From: Thiocapsa marina 5811 | GTDB taxonomy: Bacteria; Pseudomonadota; Gammaproteobacteria; Chromatiales; Chromatiaceae | Reading direction: 5' to 3' | Assembly: GCF_000223985.1 (NCBI RefSeq) | Contig: NZ_AFWV01000010.1 | Location: 1-64,000, forward strand | DNA length: 64,000 bases | Shown here: piece after piece, positions 51,954 through 60,734 of the stretch | How the letters are laid out: each line of letters starts with the position of its first letter | Numbering within the stretch: the first letter of the stretch is position 1 | Notes under the pieces: generated by a model | What the model was told of the DNA's origin: nothing | The model's input: the letters and a program-made list of their open reading frames with translations, nothing else | Database searches by the model: none | Program-made: the position numbers and the translations under genes

Positions 51954-54938
51954 ATGACCCATTCCAGCCTTCGAGCCGCCGCCCGACCCGGGGTGGTCGC
52001 GGCCGTAGTCTTCCTGACGGCCGCGATCCTTGGCGCAGCGGCGATCGCCTACTTCGAACAACAACGGCTAGCGCTCGCCCGGGCGGATGCGGCGGCGCTG
52101 GCCGACGATTTCGCGGACATCCTCGAGATCCAAATCGATCGCGCCCTATCGGTGACCTACGCCTTGGCTGCACTGGTCCATCAGGGGGAAGGACGAATCG
52201 ATGGATTCGAGACGACGGCCCGTGCGCTTCTGCCCTTTTACGAGAACGTCCAGGCCCTCTATCTGGCACCTGAAGGCATCGTCCGGCAGGTTTCTCCCCT
52301 GGAAACCAACGAGGCGGTGCTCGGCCTGAATCTGCTCGAGGACCCGGATCAACGCACCGAGGCGCGCCTTGCGCGCGACACGGGCCGGCTCACCCTGGCA
52401 GGGCCGTTCGCGCTGGTGCAGGGCGGCGAGGGTCTCGTGGGACGACTGCCGGTCTTCTTGGAGGATGCGCAGGGCAACCCGCTGTTTTGGGGCTTTACCA
52501 TGGCGATGTTGCGCACCCCCTCGGCACTCGCACCCGCCGGGCTGTCGCAGTTGCACGAACGCGGTTTCGAGTTCGCACTCTGGCGCACCGACCCGAGCAG
52601 CGGCGCGGTGCAGATCATCGAGCGATCCTCCCCGGCGACACTTGCGGATCCGGTGAATCAACCGGTGCCGCTGCCGAACGCGACCTGGACGTTGAGCGTC
52701 AGCCCGATACGGGGCTGGTCCGATCCGGCAGGGCTCGCCTTCAAAGGCGCATCGGCGGTGTCGCTTGCGCTCCTGCTGGCCGCCCTCGCCGGCCTGCTCG
52801 TGAAATCCAAGGGCGACCGTGAGCGACTCGAGGATCTGGTGCGCGAACGCACCACGCAGATCCGCGCTCGCGAGTCGGAGCTCACGCGCGCCCAAGCGGT
52901 CGCCAAGGTCGGCAGTTGGACGATGGACCCGGCAAGCGGTCGCGTGCAACGTTCCGCCGAAACGGAGCGAATCCTCGGGCCTCACGAAGGCCAACCCTGC
53001 ACGACGCAGGCACTGTTCGGCCCCGTTCACCCGGATGATCGGGAGATCACGGAGCAGGCTTGGCAGGCGGCGCGCGCGGGCGAGCCATTCGATATCTGCT
53101 ACCGCACCCTGAACGGCGAAAGGCTCTCTTGGCTTCGCGCCCGTCTCGAGCCCGCGCCCACAGCATCGAACGGGCGAGGCTGTAGTGTCGGAACGCTGCA
53201 GGACATCACGGAGCATCGGGCTGCGGATGCAGCATTGCGCGAGAGCGAGGCCTTTCTCAACTCCGTCATGGAGATCCTCCCCGTCGGGATCTGGTTCCTG
53301 AACGCGGACGGCGAGATCCGATTCATCAACGAGGCCGGAAAACGCATTTGGGGCGGCACTCGCTATGTCGGATTCGAGCGGTTCAGCGAGTACAAGGCCT
53401 GGTGGCTCGACAGCGGTAAACCGATCGAGCCCGCGGACTGGGCGGCAACACGCGCCATTTCCCGAGGCGAGACATCGCTGGGGGAGCAAATCGAGATCGA
53501 GTGCTTCGACGGCACACGCAAGATCGTCTTGAACTCGGCCGTTCCCCTGCGCGGAACCGACGGGGCCGTCACGGGGGTCGTCGTCGTCAACCAAGATATC
53601 ACCCGGGATAAGGCTGCGGAGGAGGAGATCCGTCGTCTCGCCTTCTTCGACCCCTTGACGCGCTTGCCCAATCGTCGGCTCCTGCTCGAGCATCTCGCCC
53701 ACGCCCAAGCCAAGAGCGCCCGCAGCCTGCAGGAAGGCGCTCTGCTCTTCATCGATCTGGACAATTTCAAGACGCTCAACGACACCTATGGCCACGAGAC
53801 GGGCGATCTGCTGCTTCGGCAGGTCGCGGAGCGCCTGAATGGCTGCGTGCGCGAGGGCGACACCGTGGCCCGTCTCGGGGGCGACGAATTCGTCGTCATG
53901 CTCGAGGATCTGAGCACGGATCCGAAAGAGGCCGCGGCCCATGCCGAGCGCACGGCCGAGAAGATCCTCGCCCAGCTCAATCCGCCGTATCGCATCGCGG
54001 AGCAGTCGCACCACAGCACCCCGAGCATCGGGATCACACTCTTCTGCGGCCATCGCGAGAGTCTCGAAGAGGTGCTCAAACGCGCCGACCTGGCCATGTA
54101 TCAGGCCAAGGGTGCGGGCCGCAACACCTTACGCTTCTTCAATCCGGAGATGCATTCGGTCTTGGCGAGACGCGCAACGCTCGAGGTCGACTTGCGCCAG
54201 GGCCTACTCGACGGGCAGTTCTTTCTCCAATATCAGCCCCAGGTGGACGACAACGACAAGGTGACGGGCGCCGAAGCGCTGCTGCGTTGGCGCCACCCGC
54301 AACGTGGCCTGGTCTCGCCGGGAGAGTTCATCCCGGTCGCCGAATCCTCGGGCCTGATCCTACCGCTCGGACAATGGGTTCTCGAGGCCGCCGCGCGTCA
54401 GCTCGCCGTCTGGGCGAGGCATTCCGAAACCAGCCACCTGTCCTTGGCCGTGAACATCAGTGCGCGTCAGTTCCGCGATCCGCACTTCGTCGAACAGGTC
54501 CTGCGGATCATCGGACAGACCGGGGCGAATCCTCAGCGACTCAAGCTCGAGATTACCGAGAGTCTGCTGCTCGACGACATCGGCGACGCCGTGGCGACGA
54601 TGACGGCGCTCAAATCCCACGGCGTCGGCTTCTCGCTCGACGACTTCGGAACCGGCTACTCGTCGCTGTCCTATCTGAAGCGGCTGCCGCTCGATCAATT
54701 GAAGATCGACCAGTCGTTCGTCCGCGATGTGCTGACGGATCCGAACGACGCCGCGATTGCGCGCACCATCGTCGCCCTTGCACAAACACTCGGACTCGGC
54801 GTCATCGCGGAGGGTGTCGAGACGCAGGCTCAGCGAAGCTTTCTCGCCGAGCACGGATGCCACGCCTTTCAAGGGTATCTGTTCGGACGACCCGGCGGCG
54901 CCGAGGATCTGCTTGCGCAGTCCCAATCGATGGCTTGA
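51954..54938 (+). CDS. CHASE-PAS2-GGDEF-EAL protein
   Basis: 994 residues with the same plan as its neighbour but two PAS domains. TM, CHASE (ALAALVHQGEGRIDGFE..., VQGGEGLVGRLPVFLEDAQG), TM, PAS, PAS, GGDEF with RLGGDEFVVML (about 638-648) and I-site REGD, and EAL with AEALLRW, EITES, SLDDFGTGYSSLSYLK and KIDQSF all canonical. It should both make and break c-di-GMP, set by the periplasmic signal. The 269-bp gap before it holds no gene. Tandem duplication of the upstream gene followed by divergence is likely. Confidence 0.9.
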   Translation: MTHSSLRAAARPGVVAAVVFLTAAILGAAAIAYFEQQRLALARADAAALADDFADILEIQIDRALSVTYALAALVHQGEGRIDGFETTARALLPFYENVQALYLAPEGIVRQVSPLETNEAVLGLNLLEDPDQRTEARLARDTGRLTLAGPFALVQGGEGLVGRLPVFLEDAQGNPLFWGFTMAMLRTPSALAPAGLSQLHERGFEFALWRTDPSSGAVQIIERSSPATLADPVNQPVPLPNATWTLSVSPIRGWSDPAGLAFKGASAVSLALLLAALAGLLVKSKGDRERLEDLVRERTTQIRARESELTRAQAVAKVGSWTMDPASGRVQRSAETERILGPHEGQPCTTQALFGPVHPDDREITEQAWQAARAGEPFDICYRTLNGERLSWLRARLEPAPTASNGRGCSVGTLQDITEHRAADAALRESEAFLNSVMEILPVGIWFLNADGEIRFINEAGKRIWGGTRYVGFERFSEYKAWWLDSGKPIEPADWAATRAISRGETSLGEQIEIECFDGTRKIVLNSAVPLRGTDGAVTGVVVVNQDITRDKAAEEEIRRLAFFDPLTRLPNRRLLLEHLAHAQAKSARSLQEGALLFIDLDNFKTLNDTYGHETGDLLLRQVAERLNGCVREGDTVARLGGDEFVVMLEDLSTDPKEAAAHAERTAEKILAQLNPPYRIAEQSHHSTPSIGITLFCGHRESLEEVLKRADLAMYQAKGAGRNTLRFFNPEMHSVLARRATLEVDLRQGLLDGQFFLQYQPQVDDNDKVTGAEALLRWRHPQRGLVSPGEFIPVAESSGLILPLGQWVLEAAARQLAVWARHSETSHLSLAVNISARQFRDPHFVEQVLRIIGQTGANPQRLKLEITESLLLDDIGDAVATMTALKSHGVGFSLDDFGTGYSSLSYLKRLPLDQLKIDQSFVRDVLTDPNDAAIARTIVALAQTLGLGVIAEGVETQAQRSFLAEHGCHAFQGYLFGRPGGAEDLLAQSQSMA

Positions 54939-55034
54939 CCCGTTCGGGCGAGTCCAGCCGGCCACGCCTAACCGCGGACGGTGGTATCCTTGCGGGGAGC
55001 GAGTCACCGTCCTTCCGTTCAGGCAGTCGCGCGC

Positions 55035-57851
55035 ATGAATCTTCTCTTCGTCGTTCTCATTCCCTTCATCGGGGCCGGCTTGGCCGCCCGGGTGTCGCGC
55101 TTCGGCCGACTGCAATCGGCCTGGATGGCCGGAGGCGTCACCCTCGCATCCATGGCAGCGCTGGCGCCGAGCGTGACCGCCCCGTTTCTGGGCGAGACCC
55201 TGGTACAACGCATCCCCTGGATACCCGCGCTGGGACTCGACCTGACATTCCGGCTCGACGGTCTGGGTCTGCTGTTCGCGCTGATGATCCTCGGGATCGG
55301 ACTGCTGGTCATCCTGTATGCGCGCTACTATCTCGCAGAGCGCGACTGCATGGGTCGGTTCTACGGCTATCTGCTGCTCTTCATGGGATCGATGCTCGGG
55401 ATTGTCCTCTCCGAGAATCTGATCCTGCTCTTGATGTTCTGGGAGCTGACGAGCCTCTCGTCCTTCCTCCTGATCAGTTATTGGCAGCATCGCGAGGATG
55501 CCCGCACGGGCGCGCGCATGGCGCTTGCCGTCACGGGGTTGGGCGGGCTCGCAATGCTCGGCGGCTTCGTGCTGCTGGGCGAGATGGTCGGAAGCTACGA
55601 TCTCTCGGTCGTCCTCGCCAACGGCGATCTGATCCGGTCCGACCCGCTCTATACGCCGATGCTGGTCTTGATCCTGCTCGGCGCCTTTACCAAATCGGCG
55701 CAGTTCCCGTTCCATTTTTGGCTACCGCACGCCATGGCGGCACCCACCCCCGTGTCGGCCTATCTGCACTCGGCGACCCTGGTCAAAGCGGGCGTCTTCC
55801 TGCTGGCACGCCTGTTCCCGGCGCTTTCCGGGACAACCGAGTGGTCGGTCCTGGTGATGGGTGCGGGCCTCTCGACACTGTTGATCGGCGCCTATTTCGC
55901 CCTCTTCAAGCACGATCTGAAGGGTCTGCTCGCCTACTCGACCATCAGCCATCTGGGCCTCATCACCCTGCTGTTCGGCATCGGCACACCGCTCGCCGCC
56001 GTCGCCGGGGTCTTCCACATCATCAACCACGCGACCTTCAAGGCATCACTCTTTATGGCGGCCGGGATCATCGACCACGAATGCGGGACGCGCGACATGC
56101 GCCGCATCAACGGTCTCTGGCGCTACATGCCCTACACGGGGACGCTGGCGATGGTGGCCGCGGCGGCGATGGCCGGTGTCCCGCTCTTCAACGGCTTCCT
56201 CTCCAAAGAAATGTTCTTCGGCGAGACGGTCAGCTTCTCGGCCGACCATACCTGGGATTGGCTCCTGCCCAGTGCCGTCGTGGTCGCCGGCATCTTTGCC
56301 GTGGCCTATTCGCTGCGTTTCATCCACGACGTCTTCTTCAACGGCGATCCAGTCGATCTGCCCAAGACCCCGCACGAGCCACCGCGCTGGATGAAGGTAC
56401 CGGTGGAGATCCTGGTCGCGGTCTGTCTACTGGTCGGGATCCTGCCGGCCTTTACCGTGGCACCGCTGCTCTCCGTGGCGGCGGCGGGCGTGCTCCAGAG
56501 CGCACCCCCCGACTACGACCTGGCCATCTGGCACGGCGTCAACGCCGCGCTGATCATGAGCGTCGTCGCCTTGGTCGGAGGCATCCTCATCTACGCCGGG
56601 CGCAGACCGCTGTTCAACCTCGCGACCCGGCTCGAAGGACTCCTCGATGCCAAGGCCGTCTTCGATTGGCTACTGAGGAGACTCCTCGCCCTGGCCTGTG
56701 CCGTCACGGGCTCCCTGGATACCGGCTCGCTGCAGCGCATGCTGCTCGTCTTCATCGTCTCGGCGCTGAGCCTGGGGACGATCGGTTTCCTCGGCGGCGA
56801 CGCCGCTCTGACCGGCGATCGCGACCTTTTGCCGGCCGATGCGGTCAGTCTGCTCGTCACGATCGCCCTGATCACCGTCGCACTTTGGACGGTTGTCCTG
56901 CACCGTCGTCGCCTGACCGCACTCATCGTGATGGGGGCCTTGGGCCTGCTCGTCTCGCTCATCTTCGTGAAATTTTCGGCTCCGGACCTCGCCTTGACCC
57001 AGCTCTCGGTGGAGGTGGTGACCATCGTCCTGTTGCTGTTGGCGCTCTATTTCCTGCCGCAGCACAGCCCGAGCGAATCGAGCCGGGCCCGGCGGATCCG
57101 CGATATCGGGGTCGCCGGCTTGGCCGGCGGCGGTGCGGCGGCACTCACCTGGTCGGTACTGACCCGGCCTTACGAGAGCATCGCGGACTACTTTCTGGAA
57201 AACAGCGTACCCGGAGGGGGAGGCGGCAACGTCGTGAACGTCATCCTGGTCGATTTCCGAGGTTTCGACACCTTGGGCGAGATCTCCGTCCTGGCGCTGG
57301 CGGGCTTGGGGATCTATGCGATGCTCAAGGATCTGCGCCTGCCCGGACCGGCCTGCGACGCACGCGGTCGGCCCTGGAACTGGGACATGCACCCGACCAT
57401 CATGGCGGCGCTGACGCGGCTCCTGCTGCCCCTCGCACTGCTGGTCTCGGTCTTCGTCTTCCTGCGCGGACACAACCTGCCGGGCGGCGGTTTCATCGCA
57501 GGGCTCATCACCGCAATCGCCTTGATCATGCAGTATTTGGCGAACGGCGTGGAATGGACGCACAGCCGCATGACATCGAATCTGCATCCGGTCATCGGCG
57601 CCGGGTTACTGATCGGATTGCTCACCGGGCTCGCGAGCCTGGTCTTCGGCTATCCCTTCCTGACCTCCACCTTCACCCATGTGCACTGGCCGGTAATCGG
57701 TGACTTCGAGCTCGCCTCGGCGATCGCCTTCGATCTCGGGGTCTATCTCGTGGTGGTCGGAGCGACGCTCCTGATCCTGGTGCATCTCGGTCTGATGCAC
57801 AACGCCAGTCATCCGGACGATCAGGAAAGGGCGGAGCCGAACCATGCTTGA
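55035..57851 (+). CDS. mrpA: Na+/H+ antiporter subunit MrpA with fused MrpB
   Basis: 938 residues from ATG 55035. The NuoL-like antiporter core includes MFWELTSLSSFLLISYW, FPFHFWLPHAMAAPTPVSAYLHSATLVKAGVFLL and KHDLKGLLAYSTISHLGLIT. The C-terminal MrpA extension follows. The last ~150 residues (LPLALLVSVFVFLRGHNLPGGGFIAGLI) are an MrpB domain. This fusion is typical of group-2 operons. It exports Na+ or K+ in exchange for H+ as one complex with MrpC-G. First gene of the operon. Confidence 0.93.
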   Translation: MNLLFVVLIPFIGAGLAARVSRFGRLQSAWMAGGVTLASMAALAPSVTAPFLGETLVQRIPWIPALGLDLTFRLDGLGLLFALMILGIGLLVILYARYYLAERDCMGRFYGYLLLFMGSMLGIVLSENLILLLMFWELTSLSSFLLISYWQHREDARTGARMALAVTGLGGLAMLGGFVLLGEMVGSYDLSVVLANGDLIRSDPLYTPMLVLILLGAFTKSAQFPFHFWLPHAMAAPTPVSAYLHSATLVKAGVFLLARLFPALSGTTEWSVLVMGAGLSTLLIGAYFALFKHDLKGLLAYSTISHLGLITLLFGIGTPLAAVAGVFHIINHATFKASLFMAAGIIDHECGTRDMRRINGLWRYMPYTGTLAMVAAAAMAGVPLFNGFLSKEMFFGETVSFSADHTWDWLLPSAVVVAGIFAVAYSLRFIHDVFFNGDPVDLPKTPHEPPRWMKVPVEILVAVCLLVGILPAFTVAPLLSVAAAGVLQSAPPDYDLAIWHGVNAALIMSVVALVGGILIYAGRRPLFNLATRLEGLLDAKAVFDWLLRRLLALACAVTGSLDTGSLQRMLLVFIVSALSLGTIGFLGGDAALTGDRDLLPADAVSLLVTIALITVALWTVVLHRRRLTALIVMGALGLLVSLIFVKFSAPDLALTQLSVEVVTIVLLLLALYFLPQHSPSESSRARRIRDIGVAGLAGGGAAALTWSVLTRPYESIADYFLENSVPGGGGGNVVNVILVDFRGFDTLGEISVLALAGLGIYAMLKDLRLPGPACDARGRPWNWDMHPTIMAALTRLLLPLALLVSVFVFLRGHNLPGGGFIAGLITAIALIMQYLANGVEWTHSRMTSNLHPVIGAGLLIGLLTGLASLVFGYPFLTSTFTHVHWPVIGDFELASAIAFDLGVYLVVVGATLLILVHLGLMHNASHPDDQERAEPNHA

Positions 57852-58230
57852 GGAGCCGTCGTCGATGGAAGCCCTGATCGCCGTGATCATCGGTGTCTTG
57901 ACCGCCTGCGGGGTCTACCTTGCACTGCGGGCGCGCACCTTTCCCGTGGTGATCGGACTGACCCTGCTGTCCTACGCCGTGAATCTCTTCCTTTTCGTCA
58001 CCGGACGCCTGACCATCGGTCAACCCGCGGTGATCTCGGATCAGGCCGTCGGCTATGCGGATCCGCTTCCGCAGGCGCTGGTGCTGACCGCCATCGTCAT
58101 CAGCTTCGCCATGACCGCCTTCATCATCATGCTGGCGCTCAAGGCGCGTGCCGAGCTGGGAACCGATCACGTGGACGGCCGCCTCGAGGCCGGCGACGGC
58201 GGCGGCATCCAGGGGGGAGAGCGCGGATGA
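57844..58230 (+). CDS. mrpC: Na+/H+ antiporter subunit MrpC
   Basis: 128 residues, NuoK-like with three membrane helices (ALIAVIIGVLTACGVYLALRA, VVIGLTLLSYAVNLFLFVTG, ALVLTAIVISFAMTAFIIMLAL). Motif DPLPQALVLTAIVI is the family mark. Overlaps mrpA by 8 bp and mrpD by 4 bp. The hydrophilic C-terminus is Gly/Asp-rich. Confidence 0.93.
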   Translation: MLEEPSSMEALIAVIIGVLTACGVYLALRARTFPVVIGLTLLSYAVNLFLFVTGRLTIGQPAVISDQAVGYADPLPQALVLTAIVISFAMTAFIIMLALKARAELGTDHVDGRLEAGDGGGIQGGERG

Positions 58231-59759
58231 ACCATCTGGTCATCGCCCCGATCCTCTTCCCGCTGTTTGCGGCGACCCTGTTGCTGCTGGTTCGGCGCGC
58301 CATCCCCTTGCGCGTGCGCCGCCGACTGAATCTCGTCGCACTCATCGTGCAGATCCTGCTGGTGTCGCTGCTGGTTCAGCGTGTCGCCGGGGGCGAGATC
58401 CTGGTGTATGCGCTGGGCAACTGGCCGGCACCCTACGGGATCGTCATGGTCGCGGATCGCCTGAGCGTCTGGATGCTGCTCATTACGAGTCTGCTTGCCT
58501 TCTTCGCCATGCTCTATGCCGTGCGCGGCACGGATGCCGGAAGCAGGCACTTCCATCCACTGTTTCAGCTCCAGATGTTCGGTCTGAGCGGGGCCTTTCT
58601 CACCGGCGATCTGTTCAACCTCTTCGTCTTCTTCGAGATCCTGCTGCTCGCCTCCTACGGGCTGCTGCTGCATCGCGGCGGGGCGAGTCGGGTTCGCGCG
58701 GGCCTGCACTTCGTCGCGCTGAATCTGGCGGGGTCGACGCTCTTTCTGTTCGCGGTCGGCACGCTCTACGCCATCCTCGGGACGCTCAACATGGCGGACC
58801 TTGCGGTGAAGGCGGCGGCCACACCCCCGGAGAACCTCGGCGTGGTGCGCGCCGCAGGGCTCCTGTTGTTCACGGTCTTCGCGCTCAAGGCGGCGTTGAT
58901 CCCGCTCTATCTCTGGCTGCCCGCGGCCTATTCATCGACATCGGCACCGGTGGCCGCGCTCTTTGCCATCATGACCAAGGTCGGCGCCTACAGCATCCTG
59001 CGGGTCTATACCCTGATCTTCGGCGCCGAGGCCGGCCCGGTCGCGGATCTGATCGGACCCTGGCTGTTGCCGCTCGCGCTCGCAACCATGGCGGTCGGCA
59101 CCTTGGGCGTGCTGGCCGCGCACGAGCTGCGCCGGCAGGTCGCCTATCTGGTGGTGGTCTCCGTGGGATTCCTGCTGACGGCCTTTGGACTGGGGACCGA
59201 GGCCAGCATCGGCGCGGGCCTCTACTACTTGGCGCACAGCACCTTCGCCGCGGCCGCGTTCTTCCTCCTGGCGGACATCATTGCCATGGGACGCGGCACG
59301 CTTGCCGATCGCCTGGATCCGGGGCCGATCATCGCCAACGCCAACCTGGTCGGTGCGCTCTTCTTCGTCACCGCCATCCTGGTCGCCGGACTGCCGCCGC
59401 TCTCTGGGTTCTTAGGCAAATACATGGTCTTGAACGCCGCGGTAGACCTGCCGAGCATGCCTTGGGTCTTCGGTGTGATTCTGACCGCCGGACTCTTCGG
59501 CGTGATTGCGCTCGCGCGCAGCGGCAGCCTGTTGTTCTACCGCGCCGAGGGCGTCATCGAACGCACCGGTGCGGCCGGCCGCTCCGCCGTCGGTCCGAAC
59601 TGGGGCCGCCTCCTGCCGGTCATCGGCCTTCTGCTGCTGTGTGTCACGCTGGTCGTCTGGGCCGGCCCCTTGTCCGACTACACCCGTGCGATCGCCGAGC
59701 AGCTCTTGAAGCCGAACGTCTATATTCGAGCCGTGCTGGGCGACCCCCTAAACGCATGA
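58227..59759 (+). CDS. mrpD: Na+/H+ antiporter subunit MrpD
   Basis: 510 residues, NuoM/N-like with about 14 membrane helices. Key blocks: LFVFFEILLLASYGLLLHRGG with the conserved Glu, FALKAALIPLYLWLPAAYSSTSAPVAALFAIMTKVG with the Lys residues, and LPPLSGFLGKYMVL. Part of the proton path of the Mrp complex. Overlaps mrpC. Confidence 0.93.
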   Translation: MNHLVIAPILFPLFAATLLLLVRRAIPLRVRRRLNLVALIVQILLVSLLVQRVAGGEILVYALGNWPAPYGIVMVADRLSVWMLLITSLLAFFAMLYAVRGTDAGSRHFHPLFQLQMFGLSGAFLTGDLFNLFVFFEILLLASYGLLLHRGGASRVRAGLHFVALNLAGSTLFLFAVGTLYAILGTLNMADLAVKAAATPPENLGVVRAAGLLLFTVFALKAALIPLYLWLPAAYSSTSAPVAALFAIMTKVGAYSILRVYTLIFGAEAGPVADLIGPWLLPLALATMAVGTLGVLAAHELRRQVAYLVVVSVGFLLTAFGLGTEASIGAGLYYLAHSTFAAAAFFLLADIIAMGRGTLADRLDPGPIIANANLVGALFFVTAILVAGLPPLSGFLGKYMVLNAAVDLPSMPWVFGVILTAGLFGVIALARSGSLLFYRAEGVIERTGAAGRSAVGPNWGRLLPVIGLLLLCVTLVVWAGPLSDYTRAIAEQLLKPNVYIRAVLGDPLNA

Positions 59760-59775
59760 GCGGAGTGCACAAGCG

Positions 59776-60270
59776 ATGAAGCTCAGGCTGCTGCCCCACC
59801 CCATTCTCACTCCGGTCTTGACCCTGATCTGGCTTCTGCTGGTCAACAGCCTGTCGCCGGGGCAAATCCTCTTGGGTCTTCTCCTGGGATGGGCGATTCC
59901 GGTCTTTACGCTGCGCTTCTGGCCGGAGCGGGTCAGGATCCACAAGCCACTGACCTTGATGCGATTCTTTGCGCTCGTCATGTACGACATCCTGATCGCC
60001 AACCTCACCGTCGCCGCACTGATCCTGGGCGGTCCGAAGCATGTCAAGCCCGCCTTCGTGCGCGTGCCGCTCGCCTTGCGCACGGATCTCGGGATCAGCC
60101 TGCTCGCCAATACGGTCTCGTTGACCCCGGGCACCGTCTCGGCCTGGCTCAGCCCGGATCGCAGCCATCTGGTCGTGCATGGTTTGAAGGTCGGCGATCC
60201 CGACGCCCTGATCGCGGAGATCAAGCGCCGCTACGAGGCCCCGATCAAAGAGGTCTTCGAACCATGTTGA
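59776..60270 (+). CDS. mrpE: Na+/H+ antiporter subunit MrpE
   Basis: 164 residues from ATG 59776, with GGAG 10-13 nt upstream. Two N-terminal membrane helices (LTLIWLLLVNSLSPGQILLG, LLLGWAIPVFTLRF), then MRFFALVMYDILIANL and LLANTVSLTPGTVSAWLS, the MrpE signature, and a small cytosolic domain. Its stop overlaps the mrpF start by 7 bp. Confidence 0.92.
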   Translation: MKLRLLPHPILTPVLTLIWLLLVNSLSPGQILLGLLLGWAIPVFTLRFWPERVRIHKPLTLMRFFALVMYDILIANLTVAALILGGPKHVKPAFVRVPLALRTDLGISLLANTVSLTPGTVSAWLSPDRSHLVVHGLKVGDPDALIAEIKRRYEAPIKEVFEPC

Positions 60271-60533
60271 ACATCGCCGTCGCCATCGCGTTCGCACTGG
60301 TCTCCGGGGCGCTTTTCCTGAGCCTGTGGCGTCTGCTCAGAGGGCCGGACAAGCCCGACCGCATCCTGGCGCTCGACACCCTCTACATCAATACGATCGC
60401 TTTGCTGGTCCTGCTGGGGATCCACTTAAGCAGCTCGCTGTACTTCGAGGCTGCACTGCTGATCGCCATGATGGGTTTTGTCGGCACCGTGGCACTCTGC
60501 AAGTATCTCCTGCGCGGCGATATCATCGAGTGA
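60264..60533 (+). CDS. mrpF: Na+/H+ antiporter subunit MrpF
   Basis: 89 residues from ATG 60264. Three membrane helices and the family core RLLRGPDKPDRILALDTLYINTIALLVLLGI. Normal length. Its stop codon is the left edge of the repeat dimer that separates it from mrpG, whereas all other genes of this operon overlap or nearly touch. Confidence 0.92.
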   Translation: MLNIAVAIAFALVSGALFLSLWRLLRGPDKPDRILALDTLYINTIALLVLLGIHLSSSLYFEAALLIAMMGFVGTVALCKYLLRGDIIE

Positions 60534-60624
60534 TGAAAGCGCGTCTTTTGGTGGACTTTTGTAATATTCGAGGGTTTGCGAGCGTCGTGGGCATCTGCGG
60601 ATGTCGGAGCCGACGCGCTTTCAT
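60533..60624. repeat. stem-bounded intergenic element (copy h1)
   Basis: ATGAAAGCGCGTC (60533-60545) and GACGCGCTTTCAT (60612-60624), a perfect 13-bp inverted pair; length 92 bp. The outer stem differs from the CCGCG copies by a compensated change (C-G to G-C). Starts on the last base of the mrpF stop. Confidence 0.85.
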
Positions 60625-60646
60625 GATTTTAAATTTTTGTTATTTC

Positions 60647-60734
60647 TTCAATCGCGTCGACTCCGGACCTTATGGAATCCACGTGGATATGATTCGGCAC
60701 ACCCTCTACTGATCACTGCGAGGACGCGATTGAA
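60647..60734. repeat. stem-bounded intergenic element (copy h2)
   Basis: TTCAATCGCGTC (60647-60658) and GACGCGATTGAA (60723-60734), a perfect 12-bp inverted pair; length 88 bp. The variable pair is T-A here. The last base is the A of the mrpG start codon, so the right arm covers the ribosome-binding region. Confidence 0.85.

Noticed and set aside
54287-57703. An 1138-codon plus-strand frame over the EAL domain and mrpA
   Set aside because: It spans two real genes in another frame and is Arg/Pro-rich without motifs.
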